Shown: positions 51,921 to 63,819 of the stretch, in pieces
Layout of the letters: each line of letters starts with the position of its first letter
Position numbering within the stretch: position 1 is the stretch's first letter
Assembly: GCA_029834535.1 (NCBI GenBank)
Contig: JAQMWT010000317.1
Span: 248,001 to 312,000 of the forward strand
Direction: 5' to 3'
Length of the DNA: 64,000 bases
From: Chrysophaeum taylorii
Taxonomy: Eukaryota > Sar > Pelagophyceae > Pelagomonadales > Pelagomonadaceae
The notes under the pieces: model-generated
Told to the model about the DNA's origin: nothing
Database searches by the model: none
The model's input: only the letters and a program-made list of their open reading frames with translations
Made by a program: the position numbers and the translations under genes

Positions 51921-52449
51921 TATGACGCTCGCCACAGAGAACACGGAATCTGACGGTGGAATGTCCCTATTCGACGCAGTACGGCCACTCGGGGGGACTG
52001 TTCTTGCCAACTCCCCGAGCCTTTTCAACCGGGCCATTGTGAAAGGCGCACTGCGGATCCGAAAAGGCGACCGCCGTGCTGGAGAAGAAAAATGTCACCT
52101 TGGTATGATCGGCTTTGCGAGCGCCTTCGACCACCAGACCGCGCATTACTACAACGCACTGTTCATGGACGACAACGTGATTCAAAAGCTAAGGTGGTAT
52201 GATACGCTGATTTTGGACATTCAGGGCTCATCGCGCTAGGCGTGGTCGACTTCCTGGCTTACCACGGGCCGAGCGCGGCGGTCGGCAATGCCTGTGCTCC
52301 TTCTTGATCTACGCACATTTCGGTGATCGCCTCTACATTCTGTGCTCTCAAGGTATCAATCGAGCAGCCGAATCCGGGGCCTTGTTGCAGAGAAACTGCG
52401 TTTGGATATTTTAACCCAAAAAAATAAAAATTCCACTCTTAGCCTTAGG

Positions 52450-53645
52450 CGTTAATTGAGAACGACATCTCTCCCTCACCCTCTTCTCCTCTGCTCTTTT
52501 CCATACGCTATAATCTATGCATTGTGCAAACGCTCAGTCCGTGGATTAGCGGGCCCCGTAGGTACGTAGATCTACACGTAAAGATAGGCGTAAATCTACG
52601 TGTCGTCTGTCGTGTGCTGAGACTAGGTGAACTAACCTTGTGTTCCCTAAATCTAAACTTGCCAGACTCACACGGTGAGGCGGAATGGTCCTACCGATCT
52701 TCACCACTGCACATGAGCATCCTATGGAGATCATGAGCCCACCATGAGAACAGAAGAATCCTGTGTTGCATGCATTGAACAGGGTATTAGACTGCTACCG
52801 CGCCGATCTAGCCATATAATGCAACACAATTGCAATGTAGTAACCGCTTAACCTGGGCTGTAAATAATTCCATTCTTGCACGTGTAAGGGCGCTGGTAAC
52901 TGTGTGTACGAATATAGTCATGCGTGAGTCAATTGAGTACAGGTGTCTGCGTTTTGTGTTAACTATGAGCCTTTCGTTGCAATTGCGCGCGCTATGGAAT
53001 ATTTGGGGTATGTCCACTTGTATACTCGACTGAGAGACTCGCCTTTCTGAACGCTTTTAAAATGAAAAGCAATGTTAAGAACTGTCAGTGTTTACCTTAC
53101 GCTGTATTGGATTTAAAGTTCGTTCATAGACCCGTTTCCCATCCCTACCTACACGATGAGTGTACATAAAACTTCTCTACTCGGAGTCCCCTAGGATGTC
53201 GAGAGATACGTTTTAAATTTTCTGTAAAGAGTCTTCATAGGCTCATGTCACAGTTCTCATGGAAGAACAACAAGGAGGAAAGGTTTCCAAACCGGTTTCT
53301 GGAGCTGATATCATCAAGTCGAACATACGATTGTCGAGTTATTGAATAATGGTCACCGATTCCAGTTGCAGAACCGGAAGGTTTCCTTACAAAAATGGCA
53401 ACGTAGCCAAAATCTCAGATTCGCTCATGCTGATGCAGTCTTTGAGTATGACTCATACGAGGCTTACACACGTTCATGTGTCAATTATGAAGTCCTTCGC
53501 GTCAAGCTACTGTGGCGGTAACGCCGCTCCTCCTACCTTTTGCCTTTATTGTCCTGAACTTGGAGATTCCCTCCAGGAACCCCCCATTGCATTATTCTGG
53601 TAATCTCATCTCCTTGAAAATCCTATTCGCTTGCCAATACTTGCA
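52450..53645 (+). mobile_element. LTR-type retroelement relic, copy 1 (leader and start of gag-like region)
   Basis: Contains the leader shared by three copies (CGTAGGTACGTAG near 52557, GTGTCGTCTGTCGTGTGCTGAG near 52600, CACACGGTGAGGCG near 52668) and then the beginning of a gag-like region near 53270-53520. The copy is short and broken in several places; no pol domain is seen. The DNA here is visibly more AT-rich than the host genes. Family cannot be decided without a reverse transcriptase. Confidence 0.6.
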
Positions 53646-53659
53646 GAGAAATCTGGAGA

Positions 53660-56600
53660 CTCCAGCTCTTGTTCCGTCCGTTGAGAACGCGATCTCTCCC
53701 TTACCCTTCTTTCTTCTCTTTTCACCAAATCAAATAGTCCTCAGATTTGTGCTCACGATCATCATCATGGTTTAGCGCGTCCCGTAGGTACGTAGACTTA
53801 CATGTTAAACTACGAGTAGTTCTGCGTGTCATCTGTCGTGTGCTGAGGCTAGGGGAACTAACCTGTTCTCTGAACTCTTACCTACCAGACTCACACGGTG
53901 AGGCGAGACGGTTTTTCAGTGACTTTATAGACTTTATAACACTGCATTGGGGAATACTCTGCAGGTTATGGGCCCTGAAGAATCATGTGTTGCACGCACG
54001 TAACTGTTGGGTATTTGACTGTTACCGCGACAGTCTAGCCTCGCCATGCAACACGCTTGTATGTATACGATTAACATGGGCTGCAAAATAGCTACGCCAC
54101 ACACGTTAAGACTGCATAACTTTGTGTGTCTATCTATATGTCTTCGTATTGTGTGAGTGTTGGTGTGTGTGTGATCTGTTGTTAACTGTAGTGATTGCAC
54201 GCGCGCTATGGATATTTGGAGTAAGTCCACCTGGATGCTCAACGATGATGCACTAACAGTTCTCTCAATATAACGAGCACCATCTTACAACTGCTAGTCA
54301 GTGCTAACCTTACACTGCTTTGGACCACAGTCTGTACAGAATCAGGATATGCATCTTGCCGTCGTCTAATCGATGGGTTTACCTAGACTCCCGATAGACA
54401 GAGCCCCTCAGAACGTCTAGAGGCAGTCAGTTAACTCTGCTCTCAAGAGAACCTCACAGGTTCATATCACAGTTCTTGGGCAGAACACGCAGGTAGAGCA
54501 GCTCCCAAAGCAGTGACGGGGGCAGATATAATCAAGCTCGAGGCACCCGTTGTCGAATTCCTCAATAATGGGAATCACTTCCAGTTCCAAAGCCACAAGG
54601 TCTCTACGCAGATCCGGCAAATTCGGCAGATGGTACGGTTTCACCATGCTGACGCCATTTTTGAGTACGACTCGTACGAAGCCTACACAATATCCTGCGT
54701 TGACTTCGAATTCCTGCGCAATCGGATCCTTGATGAGGTCTTTCGCGAGTGGCAGAACGCCAAATTGGCTGAATTTAACCTTGTATCAGCTGATGATCTG
54801 CCTCCTGAATATCACGCCTGGCATTTCACAGCCGAAGCGCTCCCATGTCCTCTTGATCATAAAGTAGCACAGTTGGCCACTGTATGCTATGATAATGAAG
54901 TTCGTGCGGTTCGCCCCGAGATTAACGATCGCTCTAAGGAAGCTGAACGCTTCTTAAATGTCACCTATCCTCGCGAACTTGCCTTTTATGGCAGAATTAA
55001 GGCACCAGTCTCCACGTTTGCCTTAGCCTATGCCGACTGGCATACGTATCAGAATATGTACTCTACTTTTCTGTTTACCTACGTGCGGTCCGCCCCGAAA
55101 TTGGCGATCGCTTTAAGGAAGGTGATCGCTTCTTAAGTGTCACCTATCCTCGCGAACTTGCCTTTGATGGCAGAATTAACGCACCAACGTCCACGGTTGC
55201 CTTAACCCATGCCGACTGGCATACGTATCAGAATATGTACTCTACGTTTCTGTTTACCTCTTTAACCACGAGTCGGTTAACAAATCGGCTCTTGCGGCCT
55301 GACGAGCCATAGCTAGTGTGTATAATCAGCACTACCTCCCTAACAAAACGCGCGCTATTATGTTCATAGCACATTTTTAATTATGAAGCTGTTAGCAGTA
55401 ATGATCTCGCGGACTTTAAACAGCAATTTAACACTGTTGTATACAATCCTAACTAGTATGTTCATGTCTTTGCTGAGTGTGTTCAATCTTTCAGGCATCT
55501 TTCTTATCTGCCCAATCCAGAAGAAACTGATCTTCAGTTCGATCAGTCGACCTTGTGTCGGATGGTCTATGAAGAAGTGTTTAAACTCTTCTCGAACAAC
55601 CCGAGCAACAATCGATACGATCGAGGTTGGGCAGAATGGTGCACCTTATATGAGACTCGGTCGTCTCCTCGGGCTCAACCTGACTCTGAGACGCTGTGTC
55701 ACCCGTCTGACTCTCGTTACATCTTGGAATTCGCCCTAGAACTTACAACTCTGTTTCTAACAATACCAAAGATAAAAGGCGTTTGGAGCCTCCAGTCTCA
55801 TGGATTCCCTGTGTGGAAGGTCTGTCGACCCACCAAAAGCCAAAAGTGCTCCTTTCTAAGTTGATGGATGACACGGATACTGAACTGGACCATGCTGCTC
55901 ATGTGTTTACGTCTCTCACATCTGCCGTCACTGGTACGCCTAAAACCCAGTTCAATCCCAGGCGCCTGCGAAATCCCTAAGACTCGAGCCGACCTTTCGC
56001 TCGCAGTGATCTAACTTATTCTCGCCCTGGTAACTCTTACGGTACCAAGCCCCTTCATGGTCCTGGACAATCTAATGGCAAGCCGGCATACACGCGAACC
56101 TTTGATCGCCCCGCTCGATCAGGTATGAAGTTGCTTGACCGCACTAAACATACAGTCCATACGCTCAAACGGCAGTATAAAGAGCTCTCCCGCTATGCTC
56201 CTCATAACGCAACCACCACGCAGTTGAATGAGAACATTGATAACTTTTGAATACATTGTTGCACTCTGCGGACATTATCACTAGACGTGCTTCTGACGAC
56301 GACAATACTGAAGTACTCCGGCTTAACGAGCGACTTAACTACGCAGAGGACATCGTCCACGACGTGTTCACACATCTGCTTTCGACCGAAACGTCATTAA
56401 ACTAAAAGACAGAGCAAGTTACTGCTTCAGCTCCCAACTCGACTCTTAACGCTACTGGTTCCGATTGAAACTCTACCGCCGCTTCTACTTCTACCGTGCC
56501 CCTACACTTCACTGAAGAGGCTATTGTGCAACTTCCATCTGAACAGCTTCAAATACTGTCATCACGTGTTACAGCTGCCATGTGCCGTGCTACCAGTCCA

Positions 56601-57345
56601 TCACCACAAACGGCCCAGCCTAACACTTCTGGGACGCAACCTACGAATGCTGGACTCTCCCCCTTCGATGTCCAAAATGGTCTTGGTGCTGACAATGGTG
56701 AACCCACTGCTCCCGTGGTTCCCATAACGTTTACACGCGTTATTGTTGTTCCTAAATTATTTTATGCCCAGTTTGTTCGCAGCTAGTATATTTTCAACGG
56801 GTGTCAATACCGAAAATGCTTTCCTTACTAAAAATATGAGGGGCCATAACCCCCCCCCTTCACTTCCAGTTGATTTACCTAGATAGTTGTGCACCTATAT
56901 CAATGATGACGACGTTTGACTTTACGGCGCCAACTCACATTGTCCCTGTTGATCCTAAAATTGCTCCCGTTGTCCAAACCGTCCAAACCGCTACAGGTCA
57001 ACAGCAAATTTCACGTGTTATGCTGACGACAATTATCGTCTCACCACTACCAGACCACCCTGAAGTAGGTTACGTGAAGATCGACTACGCACTCTTCTCG
57101 CAGCCTGTCAAAGGTCGCCATTTGTTTGTCCTCTCCGCGCCAGAGTGGAACAAGGCGCACCTCACCATTACGCTCAACAGTAGTGAGAGTCTCAACACCT
57201 CCTACATCACAAGTACCACTGTAGTGAGAGTCTCAACACCTCTTACAACACAAGTACCATTGACAAAGATGTCAAAATCCCCATCCATTTTGTGGATCAT
57301 GACTACAGAGAAATCTGCTGCCTCTTACCCTTATCCGTCCGTTGA
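53660..57345 (+). mobile_element. LTR-type retroelement relic, copy 2 (gag- and protease-like regions)
   Basis: Leader at 53775-54090 as in the other copies. A gag-like ORF covers 54513-55136 and coding-like sequence continues to ~55980. A protease-like region near 56870-57200 carries LDSCAPISMMTTF, resembling the retropepsin active-site stretch. A duplicated segment lies near 55085-55260. No reverse transcriptase or integrase is recognised. Several breaks are present, so it is a fossil. The flanking related leader blocks (copies 2 and 3) could be its two long terminal repeats. Confidence 0.6.
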
Positions 57346-59500
57346 GAACGTGATCTCTTCCTTACCCTTCTTCTTCCTTTCTACACAATCAAATAGTCCT
57401 CTGATTTATTCTTACTCTAGCTCATCATCATGGTCTTTAAATGTCGACTGCTAAGAGGGGGGTGTGTGTGGGGAGCATGAAGGATGTGGGTGGGTTTGTG
57501 GGGTATGAGGGATGTGCCTGACGGGCGGTCTAGCGCGTCCCGAGGTATGTAGCACTATACACTTTACCTTTCTCTTGTAGTTCTAGATGCCGCCTGTCGT
57601 GTTCTGAGGATATAGGGAACATACCTTTTCATTCCCCGAATTAAATACTGCCTGACCTTCATGATGAGACGGGATGGTCTCCCAGGTGACTTACCACTGC
57701 TTGCTAAATGCTCTGCAGGTTATGGGCCCAGGCGGGTCCCTGAGAAACCATGTGTTAAAACGTGCACGTAACCTATGGGTATTGGGCTGTTACCGCGCCG
57801 GCCCAGCCTCGCCACGTAAACACGCTTGTGAATACAACGCCATTACCATTGGGCTGTATATAACACATTTTGCACACGTGATCGTGTAACCTTGTGTGCA
57901 CCTGTTCACAGTATCGTATTGTCATGTCAATGTTGGTGTGTGTGTAATTGGCTAACCTGTACTCTTGCACACATGTTATGGAATATTTTGGGTACGTCCA
58001 CTCGTACATTCCATGGCAATGCACTTAACAAGCTCCCTGAGAGCACCAAAACTAACCAGCTGCCTGAGTGACTACGCTTAGCTGACTTAGCGACACTACT
58101 CTGGACTCACAGCTTGCACAGTCGTCAAATAGACATCTTTCCATCGAAAACGATGAGTGTACATAGACACCGATAGACATACCCCCTTAGAATGTCTAGA
58201 CAGTGTCAACTGCGTGACTGAACCCACAGGTTCCCCGTCAACTGCTATGGCAGAACACGCAGCACGAGCCGCACCCAAGGCGATCCCAGGTGCGGATATA
58301 TTGAAGCTCGAAGCTCCTGTAGTTGAGTTTCTTAACGATGGAAATCGATTTCAGCTTCAGACTCGCAAGATATCCTTGCAAATCAAGCATATTAAGCAAT
58401 TGTTACGGTCCAGTTATGCCGATGCCTTCCTCGAGTACGACTCGTACGAAGCATATACTCGGCCATGCAAGGACTACGAGATCCTCCGGAATCAAATTCT
58501 CGATCGCGTTCTCCAGGAATGGAAGACCGATAGGGCTGCTGATCTCCGTTTAGCTGTTGATGAATTGCCCCCTGAGTATCAGGAATGGCATTTCACCAAC
58601 GAAGCTTTCCCCAACTTACTTGATGCAGAAGGAGCTCAGCTAGCTACTGTCTGTTACGACTATGAAGTCAAGGCATTACGTCCTGAAATCAATGCCCGTT
58701 TCTTAGAAGAGGAACGAATCTTAAATCGCGCGCACCCGAAGGCATTAGCTTTCGACACCCGAGTTCGTGCCCCTGTTACTATGTTTTCGTTAACTGCTGC
58801 TGACTGGCACACTTATCAGAACACGTATGCTATATTCTTGCATACTTACTTCAATCTTGAAAGTGCTGTTTTTGCAATGGTGTTCCGAAACATCTGTGCA
58901 CAGAAGTTTTTAAGGAAGAAAATGCCGAATATACCTCCTACCGCCGTCACTGGTCACTGGTCACCTAGCAAACAAAGAGCAGTGGAACAATTCATTTGTT
59001 CCGCCATATGCTGTCACCGGCAACATCTGCTGTGGATGTCACAACACCGACCATGTTAAGGTCAGTGTTCTAGTCCAAGCGCGCAACCATAAGATGTATC
59101 ACCCTCCGTGCGCAATGTGGTGTCCTGCTGGTCATCTTCGTGCCACAATTATTCGAACGCACTACGTTCCAACAGATTTTCAGAAGCTACTGCTAAATTT
59201 GATTGTGCATTTCCCAGAGTTACCAGACGATATCATACTACCGTGTTTCCAGCACCAAATGTCTCACACCAAGCATTTCTCGCGTTTAGCCTCAACTATC
59301 TCACTTTGCTTCATTTGGAGCACCTGTCCTTACTCGTGACAATTGCTCGCGCGCAAATCAAACGACATTCGCCGATTAAACATGTCTGCAGCTCGGTAGA
59401 ATTGTACCACATCCCCTCCTTTGAAACTGTCGTAATGACTGCTCGTCGCGCTCCCGACTGAAACGAGCTCTCTGCGCGCCGTCGTCGTGATGTCAACGAC
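57345..59500 (+). mobile_element. LTR-type retroelement relic, copy 3 (leader with an insertion, gag-like region)
   Basis: The leader (57530-57870) is preceded by a ~100-bp insertion of the GTCGACTGCTAAGAGGGGGG unit. The gag-like ORF at 58157-59059 is the longest of the three (300 codons, VEFLNDGNRFQLQTRKISLQ) and is clearly related to copy 2 (VEFLNNGNHFQFQSHKVSTQ). Zinc-knuckle-like cysteines occur near 58990. Broken; no pol region in the window. Confidence 0.6.
57436..57535 (+). repeat. GTCGACTGCTAAGAGGGGGG unit inserted in retroelement copy 3
   Basis: TTTAAATGTCGACTGCTAAGAGGGGGGTGTGTG...GGGTTTGTGG lies between TCATCATGGT and TAGCGCGTCC, which are adjacent in copy 2 (53765-53782). Confidence 0.75.
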
Positions 59501-59683
59501 CTCTGCCTATTATTACTGGGGGCTCCCCTGACCGCCTGTGCCGGCCGTCAACGCATAGACTTTAGTTTCCTCGCGTCCGCTATCCCTGCCCGCCTTGTAG
59601 AGCCCAGACTATCTAACGAAGGAACGATAGGCCAGCCCAGTTTATGAGGTACGTACGTACGATCCTTACTACTAATCGACAGA

Positions 59684-60115
<432 letters not shown>

Positions 60116-60149
60116 CCCCAATTTAGGGTTAGGATCAGGTAGGCCCGCG

Positions 60150-60750
60150 AGTCAGGCAGGCATTGATCCTCCAAGCCGTCTACGGCGACCTCGCAGACTG
60201 TTTCCACGACCCGCGGCGGCTCTTTCAGCGCGCCATTCTCACGCCCCGTCGAAACGATGTTGTCGATGCTGACAACGCGCGCATGACCGCGGCCTTTTTT
60301 TCCCGGAGACGAGGCGTCGGAGTTCTTTTCGGCCGACTAGGTTGGGTCGGAAGACGACGCCTCGCTCTCAAGAGTCGAGTTTTGAACTCCCTGACAACCA
60401 ACGGCATGCTGACTTTGATCGCGAGCTCAAAGTCTTCGCAACCTCGACCCGTCGCACGGCCGCTGCAACGGTACCAGATACATGATCGATCGTGTCGTTG
60501 TCACCGAGGCTCCTCCAACCTGTATCCCTTAAGGCCCGCCGACGCCAAACGATCACCAAGAGCCAGGGCCAGACGCCCCGCGAGGTCGGCGTCCTCTTGG
60601 CGAAGCCCGTCTTCTGCCACGTCCAGCTCTACGTGGCTCTCTGTCGATCGGCAACCCCGAGGATATCCTCTTCTTGGTCGACGACTCCACCCTACTCCAC
60701 ACGTGCTGCGCAATGCCGATAATCCCCCCCCCGGCGTCTACACGCGCACT
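60150..60750 (+). pseudogene. PIF1-like helicase C-terminal relic (possibly Helitron)
   Basis: Blocks typical of PIF1 helicases occur in order but in different frames: VYGDLADCFHDPRRLFQRAI then LTPRRNDVVDADNARM (60165-60290; compare RAILTPRNxxVxxxN), VEFLNSLTTNGM (~60375), and TITKSQGQTPREVGVLLAKP then VFCHVQLYVALCRSATPR (60549-60660; compare INKSQGQT and HGQLYVALSR). Several frame changes separate them and the ATPase half is missing. Such PIF1 fragments are commonly left by Helitron transposons in algae (family knowledge), but no Rep domain or Helitron terminus is seen. Confidence 0.65.
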
Positions 60751-60754
60751 ATAG

Positions 60755-61130
60755 GTTAACTTACTGGGACCAGGTGAACTTACTGGAACCAGGTGAGCTT
60801 ACTGGGGTTAGAGATTGGGACTAGGTGAACTTAGTGACCAGGTGAACATACTGAGACCAAGTGTGAACTTAATGGGACTTTTAGAGTAATCTCAAAGCTT
60901 AGCGGCGTGTGCGGATCAAAGCAGCTTAGATTGGCGGGGGTGAGAGCGACGAGCTCGAAGCCGACGAAGGAGAGTGGGGTGAGTGGGTGCGGGTTTACGC
61001 CGAACTTACTGGGGTTAGAGATTGGGTTTACGCCGAATTTACTGGGGTTAGAGATTGGGACTAGGTGAACTTCACGGGAACAGGTGAACTTGCTGGGGTT
61101 AGAGATAGGTGAACTTACTGGCCTGCACTT
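60755..61130. repeat. GTGAACTTACTGGGA word array
   Basis: Ten or more words of the type AGGTGAACTTACTGG(G/A)ACC and ACTGGGGTTAGAGATTGGG lie at irregular spacing, interrupted by a family B copy at 60885-60990. Confidence 0.85.
60885..60990 (+). repeat. dispersed repeat family B, copy 3
   Basis: GAGTAATCTCAAAGCTTAGC, then GATCAAAGCAGCTTAGATTG and GCGGGGGTGAGAGCGACGA. Confidence 0.75.
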
Positions 61131-61204
61131 GTAATCCCAAAGCCGAAGCGCGCGGGATCAGAATCACAAGGGCGTTATTTCAGAGCGGGGAGTTCTAATT
61201 CCCT

Positions 61205-61490
61205 CCTTCAGTTGCCATGGAGGACGATACCTTATGAACCTGCTCCTTGCGCGGGCATCGGTCCTCCCGGCGTAGGTTGGTGCCTGGGCGGGCCGGTTGC
61301 AAGGCGGAACATTCCCAGTGCGACAGGGTAGGTTCGGGTTACGCAGAAGGTAATGCTCAGGGGGCCCGAAGGCAATGAAGGAAGAAGCTGATTGTCAGTC
61401 ACATAGCAGTCTCCGCGTCGCACAGCGACAGGTCATCACTCTCCACCGCCTCTCCCCTCTGCGCCCGTCGCGAACCCCTGCCCACTCCTT
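61205..61490 (+). repeat. dispersed repeat family A, copy lacking the 3' end
   Basis: GTTGCCATGGAGGACGATAC, then CTCCCGGCGTAGGTTGGTGC, GATTGTCAGTCACATAGCAG and CACTCTCCACCGCC; the TTAG-tailed end is missing. It stops ~30 bp before the SGNH gene start codon. Confidence 0.7.
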
Positions 61491-61517
61491 CACTGCTTTA
61501 GTTCCTTACCCCCGTCG

Positions 61518-63353
61518 ATGGTGCTCGCGTTGATCGTCGTGGTCGTCGTTGTGTCAGGGGGAAAGGGAAGAAGACATGGGAATGAGGTGGCCGAGTGGGT
61601 GCGGCGGTCCCGAGCGGAGGAAGAGAGCGGAACCTTGGCACTGGCAAAGGCGAGGCTCGCCGAGCTGGTGGCGTACTACGGCGGCGACGAGGGCGTACTA
61701 GAATCAGTGAAGTTCGCGAGCGGCGGAACGCGGCGGCTCGAGGAGCGGCTCGCGCGGGCGGCCTTGGGGGGCGAGGCCTTCGTCATAGCGGCGCTTGGGT
61801 CGTCGGTGACGGCGGGTCACGACGGTTTTTTGTCAACCGCGTGGCCGGCGGTGCTCGAGCGGGCGACGGGCGGGTTTGGGATCGAGGTCAGGAACCAGGC
61901 CGTCGGGGGTCGGACGCCGTTCCCGGCGTCGCTGTGCGTGCGTACCATCGCCGGGCCCGACGCCGACATGATCGTGCGCGAGTGGGAGTACTGGTCGCTC
62001 GACGAGGGCCTGGAGGCGTTCGACGACGCCGTCGGCGCCTCGGGCGTCGAACTGTTCGTGCGAACGACGATGGGTCTTCCCAAGCACCCAACCGTCGTGT
62101 TTCTGCAGCTCGACGCCGACGGCGAGTCCCGGCGGACCAAGGACTTAATCCGAGCCTTCGAAGGCCCGCTCGCGGCGTACGGCGATGCCGGAGGCGGCGT
62201 CGTCGTCGCGTCAGCGTTTGGCGCTGCCTTCGACGGCCTCCGTGCCGCGGCCCCCAAAGTCCGCCAGTCCCGCACCGGCCACACCCAGTGCTCGGGCCGA
62301 AACCTCGGGGATTGTCCGTTGGCCCTTCCCGACGGTTACCACGCGCGCGCGAAATGGGACGGCCTCGACCTCGGAAGCAAGCCAAGCCTCGCTGGTTTCG
62401 TGCGGCCCGCCAAGCTCTTCATCAACTGGCACCCCGGCGCCCTGGGCCACGAGGTCGTCGGCAACCAGCTTGCGTACTTTCTCTTGACCGCCCTGGTCCG
62501 GGGACTCCGCCGGCGGCGCGACGAGGCCGACGACCCCGAGATCCTACTCCCGGCGGCTTCCCGATGCGGCGCGCCGCTCTGTCGCCGCGCGCCGCGCTGC
62601 GCGATCTCGACGCTCCCGGCGGCGGTCGCGCCCTCGATCGGTGACCTGGTCGACAACACGACCATGACTCGCTGGACAGACTCGCCCACCGACGCGGCGG
62701 CGGATCGCCAAAACGTTTGCGCGATAAAGAAACGCGCCGACTGCGGCGGAAAAGCAGACGTCGACGCCCCCCGAGCGCGTCTCGCTGCCTGCTTCGACTG
62801 GCTGCGCCGCTGCTCCTACCGCGACCAAAAGCGCGGCTTCAAGGGCTCTCGGAACTCGGGACCCCTTACCCTCCGCGTCCCCTTCGACGCGAGCGACGCC
62901 TGCGTCGCCTACCTCGTCGAGCCCGGCCAAGAGTGGTCCAAACCCCTCTCGGTCGCCAACTGGCACCACGAGCTCCACGTCTCCGTCGACGGCACGCCCT
63001 GTTCGAGGGAAGCCTGCAGGGTTATCCAAGCTCCCGGCGCCTACGTCCAGGCCCTCCGCGTCGACGTCAAGCGCCACCGCGCTGACCCCTCCGCCGCCTG
63101 CGCTCCGGCCGCGATCGGCCTCGCCGTCCACCCCCTCGACGACCTCGCTTCCTTCGAGGCCAAAACCAACATCTCCATCTGCGCCGTTGCCAGGAACGGC
63201 CGCTGCGAGCCTTCCCGCGACTGGCGCCGCTACAACCTCAAGTGCGACCCGGGTCGACGACATGGTAATACGCAGTGCAATGTCAACGCCCGCGCGAGAC
63301 ACCGCTCCCGGGCCGACGTTTCCGCCTTTGTCGAGGCTATCATCTACTTCTAG
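61518..63353 (+). CDS. secreted SGNH/GDSL-hydrolase-like protein
   Basis: 611 residues from the ATG at 61518, with a hydrophobic signal peptide (MVLALIVVVVVVSGGKG). The SGNH core shows block I AALGSSVTAGHDGF (~92-105, catalytic Ser in GSS), block II NQAVGGRTPF, a block III-like DADMIVREWEYW, and a block V-like NWHPGALGHEVVGNQLAYFL with the catalytic His. The usual block III Asn is not obvious, so activity is uncertain. A C-terminal Cys-rich domain of ~250 residues (VDGTPCSREACRVI, ISICAVARNGRCEPSRDWRR) is unrecognised and may bind carbohydrate. SGNH enzymes are esterases, lipases or acyl-esterases of polysaccharides. No intron is needed. The promoter region is largely family A repeat DNA. Confidence 0.75.
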   Translation: MVLALIVVVVVVSGGKGRRHGNEVAEWVRRSRAEEESGTLALAKARLAELVAYYGGDEGVLESVKFASGGTRRLEERLARAALGGEAFVIAALGSSVTAGHDGFLSTAWPAVLERATGGFGIEVRNQAVGGRTPFPASLCVRTIAGPDADMIVREWEYWSLDEGLEAFDDAVGASGVELFVRTTMGLPKHPTVVFLQLDADGESRRTKDLIRAFEGPLAAYGDAGGGVVVASAFGAAFDGLRAAAPKVRQSRTGHTQCSGRNLGDCPLALPDGYHARAKWDGLDLGSKPSLAGFVRPAKLFINWHPGALGHEVVGNQLAYFLLTALVRGLRRRRDEADDPEILLPAASRCGAPLCRRAPRCAISTLPAAVAPSIGDLVDNTTMTRWTDSPTDAAADRQNVCAIKKRADCGGKADVDAPRARLAACFDWLRRCSYRDQKRGFKGSRNSGPLTLRVPFDASDACVAYLVEPGQEWSKPLSVANWHHELHVSVDGTPCSREACRVIQAPGAYVQALRVDVKRHRADPSAACAPAAIGLAVHPLDDLASFEAKTNISICAVARNGRCEPSRDWRRYNLKCDPGRRHGNTQCNVNARARHRSRADVSAFVEAIIYF

Positions 63354-63660
63354 GCTTATTACTCGTAGGGCGATGTTCTCCGTTGAGTCGCGCAGCAGAG
63401 GTGGATACTTACCTGCGACGCTAATGGCGCGCCCTTGAAATAATATTGTTGGGCGCCAGGAAGGAATCGCTTCAACAAGCAAGGTCATCATCATCGGCAC
63501 TAGCACTAATGTCTGTGCGATTGGTCTTTGCGGGCGGGCGGTCGGTCGGTCGTCCTAACTTGAATGCCATTCTATTCCATTGATTGACCGGTGCCCACGT
63601 CGCGGCGGGGATCTCCCTCCGGTGACGCGCGCTTCGACCTATCCCGGGTTGGCGTCGCCG
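63354..63660. other. intergenic
   Basis: 3' flank of the SGNH gene; nothing recognised. Confidence 0.4.
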
Positions 63661-63663
63661 GAA

Positions 63664-63674
63664 ATGGCAGACTC

Positions 63675-63714
<40 letters not shown>

Positions 63715-63780
63715 CGAACGCGTGGTGCTTCGAGGTCTCAGGCGCCGGCGTTTTCTAGGCGCGCGGGCTCGGTCTCCTAG
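63664..63780 (+). CDS. short polyglutamine ORF, doubtful
   Basis: MADSQQ followed by a run of about thirteen Gln (CAA repeats) and RTRGASRSQAPAFSRRAG, ending at 63780. It could be a first exon or a chance ORF over a CAA microsatellite (63677-63715). Confidence 0.2.
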
Positions 63781-63819
63781 GTCGCAGTCGACGGCGCCCT
63801 TGCTTATTTTCTTTCAGTG

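Noticed and set aside
62544-63506. 320-codon minus-strand ORF
   Set aside because: Antisense to the C-terminal half of the SGNH-like gene.
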